Assembly (NCBI GenBank): GCA_937898415.1
Contig: CALDLA010000121.1
Span: 1 to 64,000 of the forward strand
Reading direction: 5' to 3'
DNA: 64,000 bases
Source of the DNA: an uncultured Prevotellaceae bacterium
Lineage (GTDB): Bacteria > Bacteroidota > Bacteroidia > Bacteroidales > Bacteroidaceae
The position numbers and the translations under genes are program-made. The notes beneath the pieces are model-generated. The model was not told the DNA's origin. It did not search any database and saw only the letters and a program-made list of their open reading frames with translations. Positions 18,650-29,900 of the stretch are shown here, piece after piece. Each line of letters begins with the position of its first letter. Positions within the stretch are counted from its first letter, which is position 1.

Positions 18650-20440
18650 TTAATTCGTCTTTTCGTAGCTGGAGTTTTCGCCGCTGCTGAAGGACGGGTT
18701 GGGCACCAAGTTACGGTTCACCTTCATCTCATTAATATTATAGGGCCAGAAGATGGCATCCATCTTCTTAAAGAAGTTCTGGACGAATCCCTTGTTGACA
18801 TCTTCACGATGCCCTACTGCATCAATGACTTCGTTGGTGTTGCCGGCACGCAGAGAATACCGCACCAAATCGAACCAACGCTTGCCCTCGTACATCAGTT
18901 CGCGCTGACGCTCCCGCTTCACAAACTTGGTCATCAGGTCTTTCGAGGCGTAGTTCGCAAACTGCAGGGTGTCAGCACCCGTCAGATCTTTCTTACAGAT
19001 AGAACGCTTGTTCACCACATTGGCCAACTCGAAAGCTTTTTCCAAAAGTGGCTTATTGTATGCAGCAATAATAGAGTCTTCCTCAGCTGTCGTTTCTTCA
19101 GTTGTGCTCTGCATCTTTTCGCAAAGTGCCTCTGCCTTCATCAGCATGATGTCAGGCAAACGATAGAAAATCCACGAGCTGCTATTGTTGTTATTCGCAA
19201 AGGTTGTATACGTAGCCACAGGCGAAGAAGTCGAAGCATTGATGGATATTCTGCTTGAAGCCATCTTCCTGATACGCGGTGCATCGGAAGTGGCATCACA
19301 GTTGGTGTACATACGTGCATCCAGCTTCTTGTTGCCATCCTCATAGACCGTTCTCTGTGAAGTCAGCTCAATATCCTCCTTCAAATACTTTGAACCGACG
19401 AGCAACGGTGAACCCGTACTACCGCCATAAAGCGATACAACAGCCGAGTTAGCGGGCAGGCCCGAACTGGAAGGACTCTTGTCATAGCTGAGTTCGAAAA
19501 CGGTCTCCTTGCTGGAAGCCTCTACAAAGATTTCGCGATAAGCATCACCAAAGGTGTTGGTTGTCAGGTTGTCATAGACCAAGGGATAGTCACCAAGGCG
19601 CACTTTCACGAGCGCCTTCGTCTCAGCTGAAGACCTGCGTCTCTGCTCTTTTTCCTCCTCCATGTCCTGCTTCGACTTGATGACGAGATCGGCATAGCGG
19701 ATGCAATTGTCATAGTCGCCCTTCCAGAGATACAGTTCGCAGAGCATGGCATGGATCGCATCCTGCGTGATGCGTCCCGTCTGATAGCGATCCTTGTCAC
19801 TGGTTCCATTTTCACTCTCAGGATAGCGCTTGACAGCACCGTTCTGGACTGCCTCCAGATCCTCAATCAGGTAGTCAAGCACTGTCGCGAAAGGTGTTGC
19901 CGGCAGGTCCATCGTCTGGTTGTCATCCGTGAATGCCTCGCGAGAGAAAGGCACGTCGCGGAACGCGCGAATCAGATAGAAATAGCACAGCGAGCGCAAA
20001 GCAGTCACCTCAGCGATGGTAGCGTTCAGGTCGCCCGTTGTATAGGCAGGATCCTTGGCGGCCACTTCGGGCGCATACTTCAACACGGTGTTACAACGGT
20101 TGATTACGTCATAGAAACCATCCCATGTGGTATATTTATTCATGGCCGTGATGTTCTCCTTCAGAATATTATGGAGATCCACATCACCATTGATAGCCAC
20201 ACCATTGGCCATCACATTCTCACTTCGTGCTTCGCCCCAAATCATCATGCGACGACGCACGCCATCGTCCTGCAAAAGTGAATAGCAACCTGCCACCACG
20301 TTGTCAACGTCGGCCTTCTCATTCCAGAAATCCTCCAGAATTATCTCACTCTGGGGCTTAATCTCCAAGAAGTCAGCACAGGAAGAGAAGCCGCAGATGA
20401 CGCAGATTGCGCAGATTATATGATAATAATTCTTTTTCAT
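18650..20440 (-). CDS. SusD/RagB-family nutrient-binding lipoprotein
   Basis: A 596-residue SusD homologue. The start is set at the ATG at 20440, which gives a good lipoprotein signal (CGFSSC, Cys21); the longer reading from 20470 needs TTG and codes only the AT-rich period-7 tract. After the lipid Cys comes ADFLEIKPQSEIILEDFWN, the classic SusD opening. TALRSLCYFYLIRAFRDVPF (about 130-155) and MYEGKRWFDLVRYS near the C-terminus are family hallmarks. It pairs with the SusC coded 42 bp upstream (20483-23878). Substrate unknown. Confidence 0.93.
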   Translation of the reverse strand: MKKNYYHIICAICVICGFSSCADFLEIKPQSEIILEDFWNEKADVDNVVAGCYSLLQDDGVRRRMMIWGEARSENVMANGVAINGDVDLHNILKENITAMNKYTTWDGFYDVINRCNTVLKYAPEVAAKDPAYTTGDLNATIAEVTALRSLCYFYLIRAFRDVPFSREAFTDDNQTMDLPATPFATVLDYLIEDLEAVQNGAVKRYPESENGTSDKDRYQTGRITQDAIHAMLCELYLWKGDYDNCIRYADLVIKSKQDMEEEKEQRRRSSAETKALVKVRLGDYPLVYDNLTTNTFGDAYREIFVEASSKETVFELSYDKSPSSSGLPANSAVVSLYGGSTGSPLLVGSKYLKEDIELTSQRTVYEDGNKKLDARMYTNCDATSDAPRIRKMASSRISINASTSSPVATYTTFANNNNSSSWIFYRLPDIMLMKAEALCEKMQSTTEETTAEEDSIIAAYNKPLLEKAFELANVVNKRSICKKDLTGADTLQFANYASKDLMTKFVKRERQRELMYEGKRWFDLVRYSLRAGNTNEVIDAVGHREDVNKGFVQNFFKKMDAIFWPYNINEMKVNRNLVPNPSFSSGENSSYEKTN

Positions 20441-20446
20441 AATCTT

Positions 20447-20473
20447 CAATTTTCTATTTTCTATTTTCAATCT
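20447..20473. repeat. Degenerate period-7 TTTTC repeat before SusD
   Basis: TTCAATTTTCTATTTTCTATTTTCAA-type tract between SusC and SusD. It adds an in-frame N-terminal extension if a TTG start is assumed, which is why the ATG at 20440 is preferred. Confidence 0.5.
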
Positions 20474-20482
20474 ACGTTAGAG

Positions 20483-23400
20483 TTAGAAGTCAACCGTGAT
20501 ACCCAGGGTGAAAGAACGCGAACGAGGAGTCTGTGCCCAGTCGATGGCAGGGCTCTCACCTCCAAAGGCGATATCGGGGTCAACACCTGAGTACTTCGTC
20601 AAGACGAAGGGATTGTTGACACTGCCATAGAACGAGATGCGGTTCAAGCCTATCCAAGTCAAGTGCTTCTTATTAATCGAATAGTTCAACTGTGCATAGC
20701 TCATACGCAGGTAGCTGCCGTCCTCAACGAAGCGGTCGCTGATCAGCGTATTGAAGTTCGTATTACCATTCATAGCACGCGGAATCACCGTCACGTCACC
20801 CTCCTGACGCCAGCGGTAGTTCACGGCCTGTGACTGGTTGTCGTTGCCGGTCATCGCCTCGGCGCTCAGACGAGCCTTGTTGATAATCTTGTTACCCACA
20901 CGGTAGGTGAACTGGGTAGAGAGGCGCCAAGCACCATAGCTGAAGGTGAAGCCGAAACCACCCGTCAGCTTAGGCAGTGAAGATCCTAAGTAGGTGATAT
21001 CAAGGGCATTAATCTGACCGTCGTTATTCAGGTCAGCGTATATGGCATCACCACCGTTGAAGCCTGGGAACGAACCGTCATGGCCCGTATCGTCGGAACG
21101 ATAGTCATACATCATGCGCTTCGGCACGTTGTTGCCTTCGAGAACGATGTCTCCATCAGCATTCACGGCCACAGGAGCTGTCTTTCCCTGTGCAGTGAAT
21201 TCTCTCCACCAAGCATAAATCTCATCCTTAGTCATGCCTTCCACAGCATTCTTAACCGTGTTGTAGTTGTACTGATAGACACCTAAGTACTTGAAGCCGT
21301 AGATGGCACCGAACGGGTTGTGCAGCTGCACGCGCGTCAGCGTCTCACCGTTGGCATAGCCATAGACAGAGTTCTTGTTTTCCAAGATATAGGGGTCCAT
21401 TTCCAGGATTTCATTACGGTTGTTACCGAAGTTCACGTTCATATCCATCGTGAACTTGCCAGCCTTGACCAACTGGTTGGTGTTGATATGGAACTCCCAA
21501 CCCGTGTTGCGCATCTTACCGTTGTTGTGGTAAGGCACGGTAGTGAAACCTGTATTTGAAGGAATGCGGAAGCCGCCCATGAGCATGTCGGTCGTGGTTG
21601 ACTGGTAACCCTCGATGGTCAGGTTCAGCTTCTCGTCGAAGAAGTGGATATCAAGACCGAGGTTATAGCTGGTCACACGCTGCCACTTCAAGTCGCTTAG
21701 ACGGATGTTCAACGGCTTCATGGCTGCCATGTCGATGTAACGGGTAGTTGAACCGTACTTCGAGGTGTAGAGGTAGTTCTGAGTCGGCTGGTTACCCACG
21801 CGACCCCAGGAGGGACGGATGGCCAACATGGAGAGCGTAGGCTTAGCCCACTGCATCCAGGGTTCGTCACTGATAATCCACTTGGCTGATACGGAGGGGA
21901 AGTAGCCCCAGCGACTGTCCGGTCCGAACTTGGTCGTACCGTCGGCACGCAGCGTGGCGTCTATCACATAGCGGCCCTTGAAGGCGTAGTGCATGGAGAA
22001 TGTGTAGTACATGGAGCGCCACTGGCTATAACCTGAGCTCATGCCGCTGATCAGACCGCCAGCCGAAGGACTGACGATGACACCGCCAGAAGAGGGCAGA
22101 CCGTAGCCGTCGGTTGACTGCGAGCTACTGTTACCTGAGGTCAGTTCGAAACGTCCCATCATCATCAGCGAGTGATCCTTGTTCGTGAAGGCAGGAGTCA
22201 GGGTCAGCGTATGTTTCGTATTGAACGACACGCTCTTCGACGAGCTTGCACCAGAAAGGTTCACCTTGTCTTCCCATTTCTTTGAAACCAGTTCCTGCGG
22301 ATAGAACGAGTCATTATAGTGGTTGGCGATGTTCATATAGACCGAACCGCGCCAGCTCAACTGCCAGTGATCCTCATCCAAGCCCAAAAGGTTGTAGTTG
22401 ATAATCAACTCAGGGTTCATGTCGTAGCTGCGGTGCTGCTTCTTAGCCAGATAGGCTGAAGCCACTGGGTTCACATAGTTACGCTGGTCACCTCCGAACA
22501 CATCGCCTCCACGTGAATCAATCTCTACCTGCGACAGCTGCTTCACCGTATAATAGTTGTCGGTGTTTTCACCCGTGACAGGATCTTTCTCGTAGATGCT
22601 CAAGTTTGGCATCTTCTTCAGGGCGATTGACAGCAGGTCATCGGAGTTCTGGTCGTTCTTCGTGTAGGTCAGCGAGAAGTTGGTGCTGACGCGGATACGC
22701 TCCGAGACGGTATAGTCAAGGTTCACACGCGTAGAGAAACGGTTCAGCACCTGCTCAATCATCGTACCTTTCTCATGGTCGTAACCGGCACCGATACGGA
22801 AGTTTGCTTTCTCACCACCACCACTGATGGTCACATAATGGTTCTGGCGGAGACCCCACTGGGTGACGGCGTCACGCCAGTCGGTGTTGTCACGATACTG
22901 ACGCCATTCTGTGAAGTTGTCAGTGTCGTCCAGATAGTTGATTTCTGGGATGCGCTCCTTGTCAGAGGCGTTATCATCCTGACGGGGGTTGAAGTAGGCC
23001 TCCTTCAGCATCATGGTGTAGTCGTCACCACTGAGCAGGTCATAACCCTTCGGCTGGTAGGTACCCGTGAGTTTCAGTGAGTAGGTCACCTTTGGTTTAC
23101 CACGTACACCACGCTTGGTGGTCAGCTCGATAACACCATTACCACCCTGCGAACCATAGACAGCCGTAGCGGCAGCATCTTTCAGCACGGTGATAGAGGC
23201 AATATCCTCAGGGTTGATGTTCAACAACTCGGCAAACTTCTCGTCGTTAGCACCTGCCATATCGAAGCCGTCGAGGTTCACCTCGCGGATGTTACCATCG
23301 ACCACAATCAGGGGGTTCGAGTCTGTGAGGCTCGAGAGGGAAGAGGCACCACGCAGACGCATGGTGGAACCTGAACCCAGGTTACCCGAGTTACTGATAA

Positions 23401-23878
23401 TATCCAGACCGGCAATACGACCCTGCAGGGCCTCATCGATCGAGGTGATACCCAGACCCTCGAACTCTTTCGTCGAAATGGTCTGTGTAGCACTGGAGAT
23501 TTCGCGCTCGGGGATGGGTAGTCCGTTACCCGTGGCGCGTTTCTTCGACTTGACCACCACCTCCTTGATCTGCGTAGCAGAGGTAAGTGTCAGGTTATAG
23601 GTGGTCTTGTTGATGGGCAATGTCTGGGTCTTCAAGCCTACATAGCTGAAGCGGATCTTGTCCTTCGGATTTTTCACCTTCATCGTGAAGTTACCGTTCA
23701 GGTCGGTGATAGCTGAGTTGATGATACGTCCGTTACCGTCAATCTCGCATACCGTGGCACCCATCAGCGGTCCCATGTCGTCGCTCAGCGTTCCATGGAC
23801 CGATGTTATCGTCTGTGCACCGGCCGTCATCGCAAACAGCAGTGCCATCGACATGATTATGAATTTTATTCTTCTCAT
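20483..23878 (-). CDS. SusC/RagA-family TonB-dependent outer-membrane transporter
   Basis: A 1,131-residue barrel protein with a signal peptide to about residue 21 (TAGAQ). Residues of about 25-110 are a carboxypeptidase-regulatory-like domain (VHGTLSDDMGPLMGATV). The plug carries LQGRIAGLDIIS, GSGSTMRLRGASSLS and AVYGSQGGNGVIELTTKRG. The barrel fills the remainder and ends RSFTLGITVDF, with a terminal phenylalanine as expected for outer-membrane insertion. It follows the large FAS1 gene by 18 bp and precedes its SusD. It is clearly distinct in sequence from the second SusC of the locus, so the two pairs probably take different ligands. Confidence 0.95.
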   Translation of the reverse strand: MRRIKFIIMSMALLFAMTAGAQTITSVHGTLSDDMGPLMGATVCEIDGNGRIINSAITDLNGNFTMKVKNPKDKIRFSYVGLKTQTLPINKTTYNLTLTSATQIKEVVVKSKKRATGNGLPIPEREISSATQTISTKEFEGLGITSIDEALQGRIAGLDIISNSGNLGSGSTMRLRGASSLSSLTDSNPLIVVDGNIREVNLDGFDMAGANDEKFAELLNINPEDIASITVLKDAAATAVYGSQGGNGVIELTTKRGVRGKPKVTYSLKLTGTYQPKGYDLLSGDDYTMMLKEAYFNPRQDDNASDKERIPEINYLDDTDNFTEWRQYRDNTDWRDAVTQWGLRQNHYVTISGGGEKANFRIGAGYDHEKGTMIEQVLNRFSTRVNLDYTVSERIRVSTNFSLTYTKNDQNSDDLLSIALKKMPNLSIYEKDPVTGENTDNYYTVKQLSQVEIDSRGGDVFGGDQRNYVNPVASAYLAKKQHRSYDMNPELIINYNLLGLDEDHWQLSWRGSVYMNIANHYNDSFYPQELVSKKWEDKVNLSGASSSKSVSFNTKHTLTLTPAFTNKDHSLMMMGRFELTSGNSSSQSTDGYGLPSSGGVIVSPSAGGLISGMSSGYSQWRSMYYTFSMHYAFKGRYVIDATLRADGTTKFGPDSRWGYFPSVSAKWIISDEPWMQWAKPTLSMLAIRPSWGRVGNQPTQNYLYTSKYGSTTRYIDMAAMKPLNIRLSDLKWQRVTSYNLGLDIHFFDEKLNLTIEGYQSTTTDMLMGGFRIPSNTGFTTVPYHNNGKMRNTGWEFHINTNQLVKAGKFTMDMNVNFGNNRNEILEMDPYILENKNSVYGYANGETLTRVQLHNPFGAIYGFKYLGVYQYNYNTVKNAVEGMTKDEIYAWWREFTAQGKTAPVAVNADGDIVLEGNNVPKRMMYDYRSDDTGHDGSFPGFNGGDAIYADLNNDGQINALDITYLGSSLPKLTGGFGFTFSYGAWRLSTQFTYRVGNKIINKARLSAEAMTGNDNQSQAVNYRWRQEGDVTVIPRAMNGNTNFNTLISDRFVEDGSYLRMSYAQLNYSINKKHLTWIGLNRISFYGSVNNPFVLTKYSGVDPDIAFGGESPAIDWAQTPRSRSFTLGITVDF

Positions 23879-23896
23879 AGGTTAATTCCTCCTCTC

Positions 23897-26698
23897 TTAT
23901 TTAGTTAGAGCTTCTTCCACGATATCAGTCCATTTTCTCATGGTTTCGTACTTCAGCACACCGTCAATCTGGTGAACCACGACATCGCTGGCCATGAACA
24001 GACGGGCAGCAGTGCCCGTGCCCTCAAACCAGTACTCACGGCAAATCAGATTGTAGAGTCCTCCGGTCTTCACCACATGGCAGGAGTTGTTCAGCGCATC
24101 GGTCACCGTCATGTTGGCAGCATCGTAGTCAACGGTGATCGGATAGAACTTACCCGTCTCCAGATTGCGCTTCATGCTCTCATAGTTACCGTCGGAACCT
24201 GTCTCATGTGCCATACCGATAGCCAGCGAGCGGTCTTGCACGTGATAGCGAACGAAGTCAGAAACAATAGTAGTCATCACGGTGGCCACCTGCTTACGTA
24301 CCTCTAATGAGTCAGCGGAACTCCTGGCACTGGTCAGTTTATACCATCCCTTAGCATCACAGATGCTGTCGAGCACAGGGTCGGCACCCGTCTTCGGGTC
24401 ATAGTCGCCACGGTCTAGCTCTGCATCAGTGGGCAGGTAGCCATTGTCCTGCAGATTCTGAATAGCCGCATTGGTGGGGACATAGACCGTGTAGTTATAG
24501 TTGTCGAGCAAACGCAGGTTCTTGTTGCCTACTTTAGCCATACCAGCATTATACTTGTTGCTCAGCTTCTGTGACAGCAAATTGTTATAGTCGTTTTCGA
24601 GAATGGTCAGGAATGAAGAGAACTCAGGATGGGCTTGCAGCGTCGTGTAAACCGTATTCTGAGCGCCCATCGGTACTTGTGAGTACACCGTATAAGACTT
24701 ACCGTTGTCCTTCACATATTCTCCTGTTGCCATGATATCGCGGTTGTGCTCCATCTGCCAGCCTCCCTGGAAGGCCAAGGTACCGTCCACGATGGAAGCC
24801 TTGACGATGCTACCACCCTTGGTCTTGAAGTAGTGATAGCCTTCACGGATATAGTCCTCCAGTGTCTTGGTCTGGTCGGGGATAACGATGATCAACTGAT
24901 CCATCATGCTGTCAAACAGTTTATTGATCAGGGCTGTGGCAACGTTCGACTGCGTCTTCTTGTCCTTGGTGATTTCACCGTCGGCCGATACGAAGCTGGA
25001 GTAGCGGTCGGCCTTGATCTGCTTGGTCGTATTGTTATAGCTGATCTCAATGATATCGGGGTTTTCTACCTTCTCGCCATTATCATCCTGTATGCTATTA
25101 CCGTAGGAGCTGGGATCCAGATAGTACAGCATAGCATCATTATGCGGCAGTATCAGTGCGTACTTCGAGTCCATTGAAAGCAGGTAGGGCTTGAAGTTAC
25201 GGTTGTCAATCACATAATAGATGATGTTCATATCAGAGGCATGAGCCAGGGCGGGATAAGCTACTGACGAGAACAAAGCCGGCGTAAACACCTTATTCGT
25301 CTTGTAGATCACACCGTTACAACCCATATAACAGCCTACGACATCCTCCTTCTTGATGCCGAGCGGCTCCTTGGCGTCGTTCAGCACGCTTCCGAACTTG
25401 GAAGGTACGAAGCTGGAGAAACGGCTCAGCATATTCACGTTGATCAACTCGGCGATGATGTTGGTGGGTACAGAATCGAGTTCTATATACTCGTCCTGCA
25501 GTTCCTTACCACTACCGTTCCACCATTCATCCATGGCCTGGTCGGTAGGTACAATCATCATACCTGCATCAGCGTGCATGTCTATATCGGTGTTGTCCAG
25601 TATATACTGGTTCCAACCTGGGTCATACGACAACAGCTCCGTAGCATCGACAGGATTGCCGTCGGGGTCATAAATCTTAGAGGAAGGATAGTTAGCTACC
25701 TCTCTGGAGCCACCCGAAGCCGACCATCTCCACATGTTCTTGCTGAGATAGCGCAGTACGAAGAGGGAGTCGTTCTTACCGAAAGTATTGTTGTAGCGCT
25801 TCGACAGCTCATCATAATAATAAGGTGCAGAGAAACGGTCGAGCAGACGGCTCCAAGTCTGAGTGTTCGGATCCGACTTAATCAACTCAGCCATGTTAGG
25901 GCTGTACTCGATGACATTCTCCACCTTCTGGATATAACCGTTCTTACAGGTGATATCGTAGTCGATCTTCTTGCGAGAAGGATCCCCCGAGTTCACGACC
26001 TTCACACCATTGACCCAAGCCTCGTTGATGCTGGTGGCACGACCGTTGGTCAGCACGTTCAGGTCCTCTACCGTAATCTTGTTGTTCTGCAGGTAGGCAG
26101 GCAGGAAGTGGATCATCGGTGCCTCCGTGGCATCTTTCAGGATGGGCATACCGTGACCACGCTGACGGAACTTTTCCCAGTACTTGGTCTCGGGCATTTC
26201 CGAAACAGGCATCACATACACCGAGTCGAAGTAAGACGAAGAAGTCTCACGACGCATGGTACGTCCCCACTCAGGTGTTGCGGCGTCGCCTTCAGCCTTC
26301 TTGTTCGACATCAGCTCCAGCAGGTAGGCATTGCTGATCATGGAGTTCTTCAGCAACAGCTTCTTCTGCGGGGTGTTGAGGTCTTCATACCTGCTGACGC
26401 CCCATCCGTTCTTCTTGAACCAAACGTCGTAGGCGCTGTCGGAAGCCACGAACAATGTACGTGAACCTGTGTGACTCAGCACTTCTTTCTCACCAAGGTC
26501 GTCGATCAGGCGTAGGGTGTACTTGTAGTTCCCCTCATCCTCCAATCGCTCATAGATGGAGTTGCCCAGCCACGAAGGCTGCCCAGTGAGAATCAGGTCG
26601 TCGTCCTTACACGACTGTAGCGACCAGACGCTCATGAGCAAGCCACAAGTGAGCAGGGTCACTCGCCGTCCTTGTCTAACGATTTGTCTTTGTTTCAT
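23897..26698 (-). CDS. Large multi-FAS1 lipoprotein, first gene of the locus
   Basis: A 933-residue lipoprotein with lipobox SLQSC (Cys30). Several fasciclin-like units can be seen: about 40-250 (TLFVASDSAYDVW), 260-480 (GMMIVPTDQAMDEWW), 480-660 (YALILPHNDAMLYYL) and 690-930 (YTVYVPTNAAIQNLQDNGYLP, ending VVHQIDGVLKYET). So it has about four tandem FAS1 repeats, an unusually large number for this family in bacteria. It is the promoter-proximal gene of the FAS1/SusCD operon. A role as an extended cell-surface adhesin or glycan-capture arm is inferred only from its build and neighbours. Confidence 0.72.
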   Translation of the reverse strand: MKQRQIVRQGRRVTLLTCGLLMSVWSLQSCKDDDLILTGQPSWLGNSIYERLEDEGNYKYTLRLIDDLGEKEVLSHTGSRTLFVASDSAYDVWFKKNGWGVSRYEDLNTPQKKLLLKNSMISNAYLLELMSNKKAEGDAATPEWGRTMRRETSSSYFDSVYVMPVSEMPETKYWEKFRQRGHGMPILKDATEAPMIHFLPAYLQNNKITVEDLNVLTNGRATSINEAWVNGVKVVNSGDPSRKKIDYDITCKNGYIQKVENVIEYSPNMAELIKSDPNTQTWSRLLDRFSAPYYYDELSKRYNNTFGKNDSLFVLRYLSKNMWRWSASGGSREVANYPSSKIYDPDGNPVDATELLSYDPGWNQYILDNTDIDMHADAGMMIVPTDQAMDEWWNGSGKELQDEYIELDSVPTNIIAELINVNMLSRFSSFVPSKFGSVLNDAKEPLGIKKEDVVGCYMGCNGVIYKTNKVFTPALFSSVAYPALAHASDMNIIYYVIDNRNFKPYLLSMDSKYALILPHNDAMLYYLDPSSYGNSIQDDNGEKVENPDIIEISYNNTTKQIKADRYSSFVSADGEITKDKKTQSNVATALINKLFDSMMDQLIIVIPDQTKTLEDYIREGYHYFKTKGGSIVKASIVDGTLAFQGGWQMEHNRDIMATGEYVKDNGKSYTVYSQVPMGAQNTVYTTLQAHPEFSSFLTILENDYNNLLSQKLSNKYNAGMAKVGNKNLRLLDNYNYTVYVPTNAAIQNLQDNGYLPTDAELDRGDYDPKTGADPVLDSICDAKGWYKLTSARSSADSLEVRKQVATVMTTIVSDFVRYHVQDRSLAIGMAHETGSDGNYESMKRNLETGKFYPITVDYDAANMTVTDALNNSCHVVKTGGLYNLICREYWFEGTGTAARLFMASDVVVHQIDGVLKYETMRKWTDIVEEALTK

Positions 26699-26860
26699 AC
26701 ATTTAGGTTTTTATTATTATTGTTTTATATATATTGTTTCTTACTTATGGTTTCTTCTTTGGTGTCAGACTGCGTCAGCCGCTGTCCGAATGGTTGTCAT
26801 CGTGCCTTCAATAGTATCTATATATATAATAAGGTGTAAACAAAGAAAAAGAAAGGAACC

Positions 26861-26885
26861 GGAGACGGGCTTTTTGCCCGTCCCC
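26861..26885 (-). terminator. Terminator of the 1,321-residue secreted protein gene
   Basis: GACGGGC (26864-26870) and GCCCGTC (26876-26882) enclose a five-base loop; two outer G-C pairs extend the stem past one mismatch. The minus strand continues into a C/T-rich tail with repeated T runs. Confidence 0.75.
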
Positions 26886-26934
26886 AGCCCCTTTTCATAG
26901 ACTGTCAGACTTGTATAATCTGCATTTTTCGTTT

Positions 26935-29900
26935 TTACTTGATGATCACCTTCTGCACCTTGACAGAACCGTCGCCCATCACCTTCTTCATGATGGCGAT
27001 GCCCTTGCCCGGCTTGCTGATGCGTGAGCCGCCTACGCTGTAGAACTCAATACGAGCGGGCTGTGCCTCCAGCGTCTCAACGAGGGTGAGGTCACCCGAC
27101 GGAGTCAGCTGGCTGTTGGCGCCGCAGTAGAAGAGTTTCCAAGAGTCGCAGACTACCCAGCTATTGCCAACCTCAACATCCTTCTTGATACCGATGCGGA
27201 GCTTACCGTCGTCACCGACCTTGGCAATCACCTTATTGGTATAGACACCCTCATTAGCAGTAACGATATCGGGATCCATGTAAGCTTTACCGCCAACCAG
27301 TGAGTTCGGGAGGTAGTACGTAACATCTTCACCATTGACCTTGAGGATCTCCTCACCAATACCATCATAATACCAATCAGCGGTCTGGGCACCCTTCATC
27401 AGGTTAGCGACACCAGCTGCGAAGGTAGCTTCATCCTCACCAACTGCATAGACGTATGCCATTGTAGAGTCGGGATTCTCCTGATAGCCATTCATAGCAT
27501 CCTGGCTGGCACCAGTGCGGCACCAAGCGTCAACCTGTACAATGTAGGTTCCCTTAGGCAGACCCTGGAGGTCCTGATACATATCGAACTTACTCTGCCA
27601 GAACTCCATAGCCTGTGCAGACTTCTGCGTATCGTCGTTACCGGGGTTACCAGGATTGGTCCAACCGTCACCATAGCTCAGGTCAGTATCAGGATTAACG
27701 AAGTCCGGATTGACAATCACACCCGTGAAGTCAGCAGGATTCTCGTCGGTAGCGCTCTCCCAGTCAGCCGGCATGGCGAGCTTGGTCTTCATGTTGGCAA
27801 TCTGCTCCAGCAGACCAGCAACCTCGTCATCACTGAAGTCGTGGTTTTCAATACCGCTTGTGATAGTGCCAACCAGTGCCTCAGCCTCAGCCTTAGCATT
27901 GTCGTTGGCAGAAGTGTAGATAGCAGCCTGCAGACCTGTGGTCTCATTCTCAATAGCGTCAGTCAGCTTAGCGAACAGCTCAACAGAGTTAACGATAGCA
28001 GCAGAAGCGTCGTAAACGTCGGCCAGCATCTGGAACATGGTCTTACCATCGCCAGTAGCCACTGCCTCAGCAGCCTTATCGCTCAAGCCCTTAGCGGTAT
28101 CATAGACGTTCTTACCCATCGGCTTCGTCACGTCGATATTTGCCATAGCCTCATCCAAAGCGGGCTTCACATATTCAACATTGTAGCCCTGATAGGTCAG
28201 CTTGAAGTTATCCCAGATACACCACCAGTGTCCATTCATCTTACCTTTCACACCGATACGCATCTTTTCGCCTTCTTTCACCAGACCATAGGTGTGTACC
28301 TTATACATACCCCAGTCGAAGCACAAACCTGCAGCACCCATAGAGTTAGCATACTTGCTACCATTCATGTCTGACCAAGACCAGCTTTCAATAACAGGCA
28401 GATTACCGTCTTCATCATATTTGTCTTCAGGAACTTCCTCAGAGAATACATCGGGGAAGTTGGAGGTAGAATTATTCATGTAAAGCTTGATGGGAATGAT
28501 GCTCGGGTCATAATCGACAATGGTACCATTGGTTTCATTACGTACATAACCTTGGACATCAATCACATAAACGCCCTCAGGAGCGCCCTCCACTTCCTGC
28601 CAGAGGTCAAAGTCCCAGCAGTGCCAAGCCTCGAAGGCATGGTTAACGGTAGGATCTTCATCCTTACCATCGGGGCCAGGAGTGAAGTTACCATCAGCGT
28701 ACTTGTCGGCATGCCAACCAACAGCAGTACCATAATCACCAGTATGACCATTAGGATCAGCAGCACCTCTCTTAACACCACCCTCGAAGTCAGGGTTCTT
28801 CAGGAAGCGAGTCACGTCGTCACCTTCCTTCAGGCCTTCCTTGGCCTCCTTGTCAATCTGCTCGCAGAGAGCATTCACGTAGTCAATCTCAGCCTGCAGC
28901 TCCTCGTTGTTCAGCTTGTGCTCGTTCAAAGTGGTCTCGTAGCCAGGGAGTTCATCATCACCGACATACTTGACATCGCTTCCGACATAGTCAGCCAGGT
29001 CGCCCACAGTAATACAGATTTGCGGATTGTACGAAACATCATCCTTGCAATACTTTTCGAAGCTATCCTCACAGGTCTTCTGGTAAGTCTTCCAAAGCTC
29101 GATGTTCTTCTGCAGCTCATTATAGGCACCATCAATCTTATTAAAGATAGCGTTCATCTCTTCCTGATTCGTAGCAGTCTTGTCACCTGCCAAAGCAGCC
29201 TTGTAGGCATCAAGCAGAGCTTCTGTATAGACAGTACCCTCGTCAATGGTCACCTCGCCGTAGTCCTTCAGTGCCTCGTCGAGCATCAGCTGATAAGCGT
29301 CGGCAGCAGCTCCGTAATAAGTCAGCGAGAAGTCGTCGAACATAGACCAGTCGTTACCAATCTGTGTGGTCTTCTTCACACCGATGGTCAACTCGCCGGT
29401 CTCGTCAACAGCCACATACAGCTTGTTGGCATACTGATTTAAGGTGTGCATGTAGTAATCGCCGGCCTTCATGCTGTTAGGAGCATAGACGGTCACGTCG
29501 TTGTCTTCCTCATCCTTCAAGGTAACCTCAATGTCACCAACACCGTAACCCTCGGGCTGAGCACCGCTCAACACGTTGACAATAGGAGTGGTACGCGTGT
29601 TTTCACCTACTGTAGCATACAGCTGGGCATACTTGGAAGCCTCGTCCTTGGCCATCCAGTGCTTCTCAGCATCACCACCGAAGCCACCGGCACGGTAGTA
29701 ACCATTCACGCCAACAGCATAGACACCGGGAGCAAGGCCCGTAATCTTCTGATAGGTATTGTAATTCTTGCTGAAGTGCTCAGCACCGTCAGAAACGTCA
29801 CCGCCACGTCCGAAGGCGTCGCCCGACCAACCGGTAGTAGCATCGCCATTGTCGAAGTGTGCGTTCTTAATCTTATTTGACATATCTACCGGGTTCTGGA

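Noticed and set aside
26699..26934. Promoter of the FAS1/SusCD operon
   Set aside because: No TAnnTTTG box could be placed with confidence in this AT-rich spacer; the closest match lacks the TA pair.
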